Shown: positions 1-5,868, numbered from the stretch's first letter. The stretch: DNA of 6,578 bases from Gammaproteobacteria bacterium (GCA_024639445.1 JAHEIJ010000124.1:1-6578), one strand, 5' to 3'. The notes: a model not told the origin generated them from the sequence alone. Numbers and translations are program-made.

Positions 1-241
1 CCTGTTCGGGACGCTCCAGGATGAAACCGAGGTGGTCCAGACGTTGCGGTCCCGTGGCCTTGTCGCTCGCGCGGTGCAACGCCAGGTTATCGTTACCGGA
101 GGTGAGGTAAACATTATCGGCATCGGGCCGCCATTCCACCTGCATGCCCATCAGATCCACATAAAATGCCTCGCATGCCTCAAACTCTTCGGCATTCAGG
201 GCAATATGGCGCATACCGGCAGTCGGGGAAGGACGACTCAT
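1..241 (-). CDS. VOC (glyoxalase/dioxygenase fold) family protein, partial
   Basis: The gene starts at an ATG at 241 and runs off the left edge, so only the first 80 residues are visible. They begin MSRPSPTAGMRHIALN and fit one beta-alpha-beta-beta-beta module of the vicinal-oxygen-chelate fold. An RHIALN strand opens the module, an EACEAFYVDLMGM segment follows (the helix with the usual F-Y-x-x-x-L/M-G pattern), then a VYLTSGNDNLALH strand pair, and LDHLGFIL opens the next module. His12 and His70 sit at the spacing of the first two metal ligands in this superfamily (as in FosA and glyoxalase I). The third ligand, usually a Glu, would lie beyond the edge. A TGAGA stretch six bases before the ATG is an acceptable ribosome-binding site. 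Met10 is a possible alternative start just before the first strand. The family covers glyoxalases, dioxygenases and resistance proteins, and this fragment cannot decide the substrate. It follows the DUF885 gene on the same strand after a 57-bp gap. Confidence 0.85.
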   Translation of the reverse strand, partial: MSRPSPTAGMRHIALNAEEFEACEAFYVDLMGMQVEWRPDADNVYLTSGNDNLALHRASDKATGPQRLDHLGFILERPEQ

Positions 242-259
242 ACTGTTCTCACTAGGGGT

Positions 260-306
260 AAAAAAATGGCTGGCTATTGTAGCTGAAAAACCACGATCTC
301 AGGCAA
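260..306 (-). promoter_or_regulatory. Possible weak promoter and T-tract ahead of the VOC gene
   Basis: Reading on the minus strand, TACAAT (281-276) resembles a sigma-70 -10 box. TTGCCT (306-301), inside the last codons of the DUF885 gene, could serve as a poor -35 with a long 19-base spacer. The same stretch contains a short inverted repeat (GCTA-CAA-TAGC, 283-273) followed seven bases on by a run of seven T (266-260). That run could equally be a weak terminator for the gene upstream. Both readings are weak, so the VOC gene may have its own promoter or may simply be read through from upstream. Confidence 0.2.
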
Positions 307-1936
307 TCTCAAACACCTCACGACGCACACTGTCCCAGAGGGCGTCACCAAACTGCTGCTTCAGCACATAGGGTAAAGCGATGGAGCCTTCCGCTAACAG
401 ACAATCGTGAAATTCCCGCAAGTCGAACGCCTTATCCATTTTTTGCAGGCGCCCGCGGGTGGCCATGATCAGTGCCCAGCCCGTGGCATACCCCATGGGG
501 ACTGTGGGAGCCCGGCTATACCAGGTTAGATCCGCCATAGCTTGCTCGGAGGTAAATCCGAGCGCATCCTGCATGCGTTGAGCCGCTGACTCTAAATCCA
601 GGCCACGGGTGTGCAACTCGACATCCAGCATAATTCGCAAGGCACGCCATAGGCGATCCTTTAACAAAATGAAGCGTGACTCGGGCGCATCCAGGAATCC
701 TTGTTCCTGCATGAGTTGCTCACAATAGAGGGCCCAACCTTCAAACAGGGTTGCCGAGGGGTTTGTCAGACGTGGCAACGTGCTGGCTACCGGGTTCAGA
801 TTGGCGGTGACAAACTGACAATGATGACCCGGCCAGGCCTCATGCACACAGGTGTGGCGCAGACTGGCGAAATTATGTTCCCCCAGGGCGGCGTCAGTCT
901 CCGCCGGGGTAACGTAGTACCACCCCTGTTGCCGGGAATCACCGGGGGTCGGTTCCATATAGGCGGCGAAGGGGATCACGTGCCGCAGAAAACCCGGTGT
1001 CTCCACCACCTTGAGCTTTTCTGCTTGCGGTAAAGTCACCAGTTGATGTTGCGAAACATACTCTCTTGCCGCCACCATCCCTTCCCGATAAATACTCAGA
1101 AGCTCCGCCGCCGCAGGGTGCTGGGCCTGAATCTGCCGGGTTTGCGCAGCAACATCCGCATCGCCTCGCAAACGTTGAGTTTCGGCTTTGAGTTCAGCCA
1201 GTGTGGTCTCAAACAGGCGCTGTCCAAACGCATGCAGTTCATCGGCGGTTAAACTCAGGCCATGCCGGTAGCGCAGCAGCATGTCGAAATAATCACGTCC
1301 ACAGGCAAAATCACCACGGGCTATTGGAACGAGTTCCCGCTCCAGAAAGGCGGCATAATCGTCAAGCGCGTGGGATGCGGTCTCCAGTTCGCTATCTAAC
1401 TGGTATTCCGCGAAGCGGGGATGATGACGCAGTCCACGAAAATAGACGGCCCCCTCATTGGCCTCGGTTATAGCCGACTCCAGCCACAACAAAGGAATCT
1501 GTTCAGGTTCTTCGTGTAAGAAAGTGCGCGCTTCCCGCAAATAGCCGGGAATAGCTTGCAAACGGGAAGTCAGGGCATGCCGTGGATCTGCAACGGCACG
1601 CACCGTCAATTGATAAATCGCATTAACGGGCAGAAAGCGGGCTGGATCACGTCGTCGCCAGTCCTGCTCAGCCAATCGTTCCAGCTCAAGCAGGGCACCA
1701 CCATAAAGCACATGGGCGTCCAGACGTGCCGCCGGACTTATTAAAGCCTTGCTATCTAGCTCTTCCACACTGTTGAGCAGCTTTTCATTCAAACTGATCA
1801 GGGCGCCAATATCGTTATCATCGAACGGCGTAAGTAAATGACCGTAACCTTCAACCCCCAGTTCGACTGCGAACTCAGGGTGAAAACGAAACCAGGCCTG
1901 GTAATAACTATCGATCAGGGCTTGCAGTTCAGGCAT
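299..1936 (-). CDS. DUF885 family protein (HExxPGHH zinc-peptidase-like)
   Basis: A 545-residue member of the DUF885 family, which is common in bacteria and regarded as metallopeptidase-like; the substrate is not known. The signature HEAWPGHH lies at residues 365-372, with His365 and His369-equivalent ligands expected in this zinc motif (the family form is HExxPGHH). The second conserved block FEGWALYCE (398-406) supplies Glu399, the likely third ligand, and Glu406. Further family features are the IMLDVELHTRG block (435-445, Asp438 and His442) and a C-terminal VPMGYATGWAL block (479-489). The N-terminus, with a SYYQAWFRFHPEFAVELGVEG-like stretch from residue 10, is the usual opening of the mature domain. 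Many relatives are exported or lipoproteins, but this one has no signal peptide or lipobox, so it is probably cytoplasmic. The ATG at 1936 is the earliest possible start because an in-frame TGA lies nine bases upstream. The Shine-Dalgarno is poor (GAG about ten bases away), and the gene begins only 11 bp after the OsmC-family stop, which suggests translation coupled to that gene. The full length is intact. Confidence 0.93.
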   Translation of the reverse strand: MPELQALIDSYYQAWFRFHPEFAVELGVEGYGHLLTPFDDNDIGALISLNEKLLNSVEELDSKALISPAARLDAHVLYGGALLELERLAEQDWRRRDPARFLPVNAIYQLTVRAVADPRHALTSRLQAIPGYLREARTFLHEEPEQIPLLWLESAITEANEGAVYFRGLRHHPRFAEYQLDSELETASHALDDYAAFLERELVPIARGDFACGRDYFDMLLRYRHGLSLTADELHAFGQRLFETTLAELKAETQRLRGDADVAAQTRQIQAQHPAAAELLSIYREGMVAAREYVSQHQLVTLPQAEKLKVVETPGFLRHVIPFAAYMEPTPGDSRQQGWYYVTPAETDAALGEHNFASLRHTCVHEAWPGHHCQFVTANLNPVASTLPRLTNPSATLFEGWALYCEQLMQEQGFLDAPESRFILLKDRLWRALRIMLDVELHTRGLDLESAAQRMQDALGFTSEQAMADLTWYSRAPTVPMGYATGWALIMATRGRLQKMDKAFDLREFHDCLLAEGSIALPYVLKQQFGDALWDSVRREVFEIA

Positions 1937-1947
1937 CGCGTGTCATC

Positions 1948-2373
1948 TCAAGCTTCAAGTTCATGAATTTCGTAATCGTGAGTGATTTCAACCCCGGACC
2001 GGGTCAGCATGATTGAAGCGGAACAATACTTTTCAGCAGATAATTCTACGGCTCGTTTCACCTGGCTTTCCTTTAGGCCATGACCACTCACAATAAAATG
2101 CACATGAATTCGCGTGAACACCTTGGGCTCTGTCGCGGCCCGCTCGGCCTCGAGTTCAACCACACAATCGGCAACAGGTTGACGGGCTTTTTTCAGGATG
2201 TGCATGACATCGAATGAGGTACAACCCCCCAGGCCGAGCAACATCATTTCCATGGGGCGTACTCCCAGGTTACGACCGCCGAGTTCCGGAGGACCGTCCA
2301 TTAGGACACTGTGACCACTCCCTGATTCACCGACAAAAGTCACCTCCTCGACCCACTTGATTTTCGCTTTCAT
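1948..2373 (-). CDS. yhfA: OsmC family protein, YhfA-like
   Basis: A 141-residue OsmC/Ohr-fold protein. From memory it matches E. coli YhfA along its length: MKAKIKWVEEVTF at the start, GESGSGH, RPMEMMLLGLGGC, HFIVSGHGLK and LSAEKYCSASIML. The two cysteines typical of the family are Cys51 (in GGCTSFDV) and Cys117 (in EKYCSAS), with a conserved acidic residue at Glu42 (PMEM). OsmC/Ohr proteins use such cysteines to reduce organic hydroperoxides with a dithiol partner. The YhfA branch itself has no firmly assigned substrate, so peroxidase activity is an inference. I chose the ATG at 2373 because homologous sequence begins exactly there and a GGGGAG element (2391-2386) lies upstream. An in-frame GTG at 2418 would add 15 residues unlike the family and has a poor ribosome-binding site. 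Divergent pairing with crp is conserved in E. coli (yhfA/crp) and P. aeruginosa (PA0653/vfr). The DUF885 gene follows 11 bp downstream. Confidence 0.93.
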   Translation of the reverse strand: MKAKIKWVEEVTFVGESGSGHSVLMDGPPELGGRNLGVRPMEMMLLGLGGCTSFDVMHILKKARQPVADCVVELEAERAATEPKVFTRIHVHFIVSGHGLKESQVKRAVELSAEKYCSASIMLTRSGVEITHDYEIHELEA

Positions 2374-2437
2374 CCGGCTTGTGTTCTCCCCAAAATCGCT
2401 GTTGAATGCAACTTTCACTTATCCATCTATACTTAGT

Positions 2438-2452
2438 TGATGAAATACATCA
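2438..2452. repeat. Perfect inverted repeat in the OsmC-gene leader
   Basis: TGATG, five bases, then CATCA form a perfect 5-bp inverted repeat with an AAATA centre. It lies about 7 to 21 bases downstream of the transcription start predicted for the OsmC-family gene. That is a common place for a repressor operator, but a 5-bp arm can also occur by chance. No known regulator is recognised from this sequence. Confidence 0.35.
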
Positions 2453-2464
2453 GGAAAGGCCACA

Positions 2465-2473
2465 ATTATATCA
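2465..2473 (-). promoter_or_regulatory. Extended -10 promoter for the OsmC-family gene
   Basis: The minus strand reads TGATATAAT, a perfect sigma-70 -10 hexamer (TATAAT, 2470-2465) preceded by the TGn of an extended -10. There is no good -35 box at 16-18 bases (ATAAGG at 17), which is typical of extended -10 promoters. Transcription would start near 2458, giving a leader of about 84 bases to the ATG at 2373. The CRP-like site at 2483-2498 lies just upstream, over the -25 to -40 region. Confidence 0.5.
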
Positions 2474-2482
2474 CTCTGTTGC

Positions 2483-2498
2483 AGTGACCTTATTCTCA
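2483..2498. promoter_or_regulatory. Putative CRP/Vfr binding site
   Basis: AGTGA-CCTTAT-TCTCA matches the CRP consensus TGTGA-N6-TCACA at 8 of 10 half-site bases with the exact 6-base spacer. The Crp protein encoded next door keeps the Arg-Glu...Arg recognition-helix residues that read this sequence. The centre (2490.5) lies about 70 bases upstream of the predicted crp start, close to a class I activator position. It lies only about 32 bases upstream of the predicted start of the OsmC-family gene, where it would more likely block polymerase. Autoregulation of crp/vfr is established in E. coli and P. aeruginosa; the site here is inferred. Confidence 0.45.
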
Positions 2499-2526
2499 AA
2501 TCAGACAGGAAGTGCGTTACACCATA

Positions 2527-2554
2527 TTTACAATAACATCCGTTGGTATACCAT
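2527..2554 (+). promoter_or_regulatory. Candidate crp promoter
   Basis: TTTACA (2527-2532, 5 of 6 to the -35 consensus) and TACCAT (2549-2554, 4 of 6 to the -10) are separated by 16 bases. Transcription would start near 2561, leaving a leader of about 32 bases. The -10 is weak, as expected for an activator-dependent promoter. It overlaps a 10-bp perfect palindrome, TGGTATACCA (2544-2553). Confidence 0.35.
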
Positions 2555-2581
2555 AGGCATAAACCACCGTCAGCAACAATC

Positions 2582-2586
2582 AGGGA
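2582..2586 (+). promoter_or_regulatory. Ribosome-binding site of crp
   Basis: AGGGA lies six bases before the ATG at 2593, a good Shine-Dalgarno spacing. It supports that start over any other. Confidence 0.6.
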
Positions 2587-2592
2587 ATAATT

Positions 2593-3231
2593 ATGGTACA
2601 GGCGAGTACGCAACAAACAGGTATCGAGTCACTCGACCGTTTCCTTGAACATTGTCACCGGAAAAACTACCCGGCTAAAAGTGTCATTATTTATGCCGAA
2701 GACAAACCCGACGTGCTGTATTACATCGTTGATGGCTCGGTATCGGTATTAATCGAAGACGAAGAAGGACGTGAAATCGTTCTCGCCTACCTGAACAAGG
2801 GTGACTTCTTTGGTGAAATGGGTTTATTCGCGGAAGAAGAACCACGCAGTGCCTGGGTCCGAGCCCGTACGGCATGTGAAGTGGCAGAAGTCAGTTATGC
2901 TAAATTCCGTCAGTTATACCAGGAACATCCGGATGTCTTATTTGCGCTAGCGGAACAAATGGGAGCGCGCCTGCGCCAGACCAGTCGCAAAGTGAGTGAT
3001 CTTGCCTTCATGGATGTCACTGGCCGGGTGGCACGCACCCTGCTGGATCTCTGTAAACAACCCGATGCCATGACCCATCCCGATGGTATGCAGATTCGTA
3101 TTACCCGTCAGGAAATTGGGCGTATCGTCGGTTGTTCCCGTGAAATGGTTGGCCGGGTATTGAAGAGCATGGAAGAACAGGGGCTAATCTCGGTCAAAGG
3201 TAAAACCATAGTGGTTTTCGGCACTCGATAA
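2593..3231 (+). CDS. crp: cAMP-responsive global regulator Crp/Vfr
   Basis: A 212-residue CRP-family transcription factor that binds DNA as a cAMP-bound homodimer. The N-terminal cyclic-nucleotide domain (about residues 20-130) contains the phosphate-binding cassette GDFFGEMGLF (70-79, Glu75) followed by Arg85-Ser86, the residues that hold the cAMP ribose and phosphate in E. coli CRP. Thr130-Ser131 in RQTSRK match the pair that contacts adenine across the dimer. The long dimer helix is followed by DVTGRVARTLLDL (141-153). The helix-turn-helix spans about 172-191, with recognition helix SREMVGRVL keeping Arg183, Glu184 and Arg188, so the TGTGA half-site should be conserved. The protein ends in GKTIVVFGTR, almost identical to E. 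coli CRP and P. aeruginosa Vfr, and resembles Vfr most in the C-terminal half. The N-terminus also follows Vfr (HCHRKNYPAKSVIIYA). Length is as in Vfr (214). It is convergent with trpC and divergent from the OsmC-family gene, as in pseudomonads. Which genes it controls cannot be read from here. Confidence 0.97.
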   Translation: MVQASTQQTGIESLDRFLEHCHRKNYPAKSVIIYAEDKPDVLYYIVDGSVSVLIEDEEGREIVLAYLNKGDFFGEMGLFAEEEPRSAWVRARTACEVAEVSYAKFRQLYQEHPDVLFALAEQMGARLRQTSRKVSDLAFMDVTGRVARTLLDLCKQPDAMTHPDGMQIRITRQEIGRIVGCSREMVGRVLKSMEEQGLISVKGKTIVVFGTR

Positions 3232-3247
3232 GTGCCGGCCTTATGTT
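3219..3247 (+). terminator. Hairpin overlapping the crp stop codon, possible terminator
   Basis: CGGCACT (3219-3225) and AGTGCCG (3231-3237) pair in a 7-bp, GC-rich stem with a CGATA loop. The TAA stop (3229-3231) lies in the loop and at the base of the 3' arm. The following bases (CCTTATGTTC) are only moderately T-rich, so intrinsic termination would be modest. On the minus strand the hairpin is followed by A residues rather than T, so it should not stop transcription from trpC. Confidence 0.45.
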
Positions 3248-3282
3248 CTTAGCCGCCTAAAGACATCGCCGATAAAATCTGA

Positions 3283-4080
3283 CTAAGCAAATAATTCCCG
3301 TAATTTCTCTCCTGGCTCCTCGGCTTTCATAAACGCCTCACCGACCAAGAAGGCATTGACATTATGCGCCCGCATGCGAGCCACATCGGCCGGGGTATGA
3401 ATTCCGCTTTCGGTAACCACAATGCGGTCGTCAGGGATCTGCGCCAGCAATGACAAGGTGGTATCAAGGCTGGTATCAAAGCTACGCAGATTACGGTTGT
3501 TAATACCGATCAAGGGCAGCTCCAGACTTAATGCCCGCACCAGTTCCTCGGCATCGTGCACTTCCACCAGCACATCCATATTCAGTTGCATCGCCAGACT
3601 GGCCAGCTCATTGAGTTGAGCGTCACTTAATGCCGCAACTATTAACAGGATACAATCCGCACCAATTGCACGTGCTTCATACACCTGATAGGGATCGATA
3701 ATAAAATCCTTGCGCAGTACCGGTAGGGAGCAGGCTTGCCGTGCCTGTTGCAGGTAGGCATCACTGCCTTGAAAAAAATCGATATCGGTCAATACCGACA
3801 AGCAACTTGCGCCACCTTTCTCATAGGAAATAGCGATTTCAGCCGGCTGAAAATTTTCCCGCATAACTCCTTTGCTGGGTGAGGCCTTCTTGATTTCCGC
3901 AATCACCGCCGCACGACCCGTCTGAATGGTCTGGACAATGTGATCCACAAAGCCACGGATGGATGATCCTTCCCTGGCGCGCTCGACTTGCTCCTGCAGC
4001 GAGACCCTGGCCATGCGATCAATAATTTCTTCCGTTTTACGTTGGATGATCTTATTCAGAATATCTGGTGTGTCGTTCAT
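3283..4080 (-). CDS. trpC: Indole-3-glycerol-phosphate synthase
   Basis: A 265-residue cytoplasmic TIM-barrel enzyme that converts 1-(2-carboxyphenylamino)-1-deoxyribulose 5-phosphate to indole-3-glycerol phosphate with loss of CO2 and water, the fourth step of tryptophan synthesis from chorismate. The motif AEIKKASPSKG (61-71) carries the catalytic Glu62 and Lys64. RKDF (123-126) carries Lys124, LVEVH (171-175) carries Glu173, GINNRNL (192-198) the conserved Asn pair, and TESGI (223-227) Ser225. FLVGEAFM near the C-terminus is the phosphate-binding end. It is monofunctional, with no TrpF domain fused, at the normal length. The start ILNKIIQRK after a short lead is typical of the family. No clear Shine-Dalgarno precedes the ATG; the AT-rich 24-bp gap after the trpD stop suggests translation coupled to trpD. 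It is the last gene of the trp run, convergent with crp. Confidence 0.97.
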   Translation of the reverse strand: MNDTPDILNKIIQRKTEEIIDRMARVSLQEQVERAREGSSIRGFVDHIVQTIQTGRAAVIAEIKKASPSKGVMRENFQPAEIAISYEKGGASCLSVLTDIDFFQGSDAYLQQARQACSLPVLRKDFIIDPYQVYEARAIGADCILLIVAALSDAQLNELASLAMQLNMDVLVEVHDAEELVRALSLELPLIGINNRNLRSFDTSLDTTLSLLAQIPDDRIVVTESGIHTPADVARMRAHNVNAFLVGEAFMKAEEPGEKLRELFA

Positions 4081-4104
4081 GATTTACTATTTAGCAAAGA
4101 CTGT

Positions 4105-5124
4105 TTATTTAAAACTGTTTGATAACTTCACCAGTGCATTCAGCTTTTCTTTTGCCCTACCGGTGGCAATTTCTGTATCGGCTTTGCGAATACCGGCTTC
4201 CAGCGTATCAGCAAGACCAGCTGCATAAATTGCCGCCCCGGCATTTAACATCACGATGTCACGCGCCGGACCTGGTTGGTTTTCAAGTACGCCGTTAATA
4301 ATCGCTAACGATTCTTCGGCGCCATTGACCACCAGCTGCTTGATGTCGGCTCTTTCCACCCCAAACTGTTCCGGCGTAATGGTATATGTGCTGACCAGAC
4401 CCTCTTTCAATTCAGCCACATGGGTTGGTGCGCCCACGCTTATCTCATCCATACCATCTTCGGCATTCACGACCAACACATGGTTACTACCAAGTTTATT
4501 GAGTACTTCAGCCAGCGGTTCAACCAACTCGGAGGAAAACACGCCGAGTAACTGGTTCGGCGCACCTGCCGGGTTGGTCAACGGCCCAAGCACGTTGAAT
4601 ATGGTGCGAACACCCATCTCCTTGCGTGGGCCAATTGCATATTTCATGGCACTATGATGTTTGGGCGCGAACATGAAGCCCACACCAATTTCATTAATAC
4701 ATTGCGCCACCTGCTCCGGCGTCAGTTCCAGGTTAACCCCGGCGGCTTCCAGCAGGTCGGCACTGCCCGACTTACTGGAAACAGATCGGTTACCATGTTT
4801 GGCGACAGTACCCCCCGCGGCCGCCACCACAAAGGTACTGGCGGTTGAGACATTAAACGTGTTGGTGGCATCCCCACCGGTGCCAACGATATCAACCACA
4901 TTAGAACCTGTAACCTGCACCCCGGTAGCCAGTTCGCGCATGACTCTGGCGGCAGCCGCAATTTCATCCACTGTCTCACCTTTCATACGTAGACCTATCA
5001 GGAAGCCACCGATCTGCGAGGGAGTAGCCTCACCGGTCATGATGGTACGCATCACTGCCGCCATTTCATCAGCACTGAGATCACGACGTTCCGTCACGGT
5101 ACGAATCGCTGCTTGCATATCCAT
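4105..5124 (-). CDS. trpD: Anthranilate phosphoribosyltransferase
   Basis: A 339-residue cytoplasmic enzyme, normally a Mg-dependent homodimer, that joins anthranilate to phosphoribosyl pyrophosphate to give N-(5-phosphoribosyl)anthranilate. The glycine-rich PRPP loop GTGGD is at 81-85, followed by NTFNVST (88-94). KHGNRSVSSKSG (109-120) is the second substrate-binding block. GPRKEMGVRTIFNVLGPLTN (165-184) holds the conserved arginines and the family hallmark FNVLGPLTNP. Asp226-Glu227 (in DGMDE) are the metal-binding acidic pair, and LNAGAA (293-298) is a late conserved block. It is not fused to trpG, unlike in E. coli. The ATG at 5124 has a strong GAGGA site seven bases upstream that lies within the last codons of terC, and the two genes are only 3 bp apart, so its translation is probably coupled to terC. 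A second ATG two codons in would change little. Confidence 0.97.
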   Translation of the reverse strand: MDMQAAIRTVTERRDLSADEMAAVMRTIMTGEATPSQIGGFLIGLRMKGETVDEIAAAARVMRELATGVQVTGSNVVDIVGTGGDATNTFNVSTASTFVVAAAGGTVAKHGNRSVSSKSGSADLLEAAGVNLELTPEQVAQCINEIGVGFMFAPKHHSAMKYAIGPRKEMGVRTIFNVLGPLTNPAGAPNQLLGVFSSELVEPLAEVLNKLGSNHVLVVNAEDGMDEISVGAPTHVAELKEGLVSTYTITPEQFGVERADIKQLVVNGAEESLAIINGVLENQPGPARDIVMLNAGAAIYAAGLADTLEAGIRKADTEIATGRAKEKLNALVKLSNSFK

Positions 5125-5127
5125 AAT

Positions 5128-5868
5128 TTATTCCTCGTTCATTACCTTATGAAGCTGTAACGGCTCCCGTTTTTTACGCAGCTTCAAATTCAACATTTCG
5201 ACCATGATCGAAAATGCCATCGCAAAATAGATATAGCCTTTGGGAATATGTAACTCGAAACCATCGGCAATCAAAGCCACCCCAATCAGAATGAGGAAAC
5301 TCAGAGCCAACATTTTGATGGTAGGATGTCGGTCAATGAAGTCACTAATTGCTCCTGCTGACAACATCATCACTATAATGGCAATAACAATTGCTGCAAC
5401 CATGACTTCGATATGATCTGCCAATCCCACTGCAGTGATAACTGAGTCCAGGGAGAAAATTATATCGATCACTGCAATCTGGCTTACCACTCCAACGAAG
5501 GAAGCCGAGCCCCCTGCATTAGTCTCATGCTCTGCCCCTTCCAGGCTCGTGTGGATCTCCATGGTGCTTTTAAATAACAAAAACAACCCGCCCACGATCA
5601 GCACAATATCGCGACCGGATATTTCATTACCGAGAATGGCAAATAGCGGTGCTGTCAGTTTCATCAACCAGGTAAGTGACAACAGCAGCAGGATTCGGCT
5701 CACCATAGCCAGGCTCAGACCAATAAACCGGGCTTTTTTCTGCTGCGCCCGGGGTAATCGCCCAACTAGAATTGCCAGGAAAATGATGTTATCAATCCCC
5801 AGGACAATCTCCATCACTGTCAGAGTGATAAAGGCGAGCCAGACCTGTGGGTCAGTCAGAAATTCCAT
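5128..5868 (-). CDS. TerC family integral membrane protein, YgdQ-like
   Basis: A 246-residue inner-membrane protein with about seven hydrophobic segments (near 8-30, 48-70, 87-104, 124-144, 154-174, 186-206 and 210-228). The two TerC repeats each carry the acidic membrane motif: EIVLGIDNIIF (20-30; Glu20, Asp26, Asn27) and DIIFSLDSVITAVG (135-148; Asp135, Asp141). KMLALSFLILIG (185-196) and PKGYIYFAMAFS (209-220) are also family blocks, and the whole closely resembles E. coli YgdQ. Several TerC proteins (Alx, and YkoY/YceF in Bacillus) are linked to manganese export. By analogy this may be a metal exporter, but the exact ion for this branch is not known to me. It lies between trpG and trpD, 28 bp and 3 bp away. 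An AGGGG site six bases before the ATG supports the start. The C-terminus is charged and carries the trpD ribosome-binding site. It is not evidence of tellurite resistance: no other ter genes are present. Confidence 0.92.
   Translation of the reverse strand: MEFLTDPQVWLAFITLTVMEIVLGIDNIIFLAILVGRLPRAQQKKARFIGLSLAMVSRILLLLSLTWLMKLTAPLFAILGNEISGRDIVLIVGGLFLLFKSTMEIHTSLEGAEHETNAGGSASFVGVVSQIAVIDIIFSLDSVITAVGLADHIEVMVAAIVIAIIVMMLSAGAISDFIDRHPTIKMLALSFLILIGVALIADGFELHIPKGYIYFAMAFSIMVEMLNLKLRKKREPLQLHKVMNEE
5132..5136 (-). promoter_or_regulatory. trpD ribosome-binding site inside terC
   Basis: GAGGA on the minus strand falls in the terC codons for Glu-Glu just before its TAA stop, seven bases from the trpD ATG. 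Ribosomes finishing terC will sit on this site, so the two proteins are likely produced in a coupled way. Confidence 0.65.

Noticed and set aside
32..286. An 84-codon plus-strand frame at the left end.
   Set aside because: It is antisense to a convincing VOC-fold coding sequence and has no recognisable family motif.
2374..2418. A 15-residue N-terminal extension of the OsmC-family protein from a GTG at 2418.
   Set aside because: The extension does not match YhfA-type proteins, which begin at the ATG at 2373. The GTG has a poor ribosome-binding site, while a GGGGAG lies ahead of the ATG. It is not excluded, because the predicted transcription start is upstream of both.
2471..2487. Inverted repeat TCACT-N7-AGTGA as a separate operator.
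   Set aside because: Its right arm is the left half of the CRP-like site and its left arm overlaps the extended -10 bases. The spacing does not fit a CRP dimer, so it is better explained by those two elements.
2406..2648. Short open frames on both strands crossing the crp/osmC divergent spacer (plus 2406-2648, minus 2419-2616).
   Set aside because: They overlap the promoter region and, for the first, the start of crp in another frame. Neither has a recognisable motif or ribosome-binding site, and conserved neighbours explain the spacer as regulatory.
4661..5152. A 163-codon open frame on the plus strand opposite trpD.
   Set aside because: It lies wholly antisense to a well-conserved trpD gene (with a few bases of terC). 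Its composition is rich in Ser, Thr, Ala and Pro, as expected from reading a GC-balanced gene backwards, and it shows no recognisable domain.
5128..5868. Reading the TerC gene as a tellurite-resistance determinant.
   Set aside because: No terA, terB, terD, terE or terZ genes are nearby, and the protein resembles chromosomal YgdQ-type members rather than plasmid ter operons.
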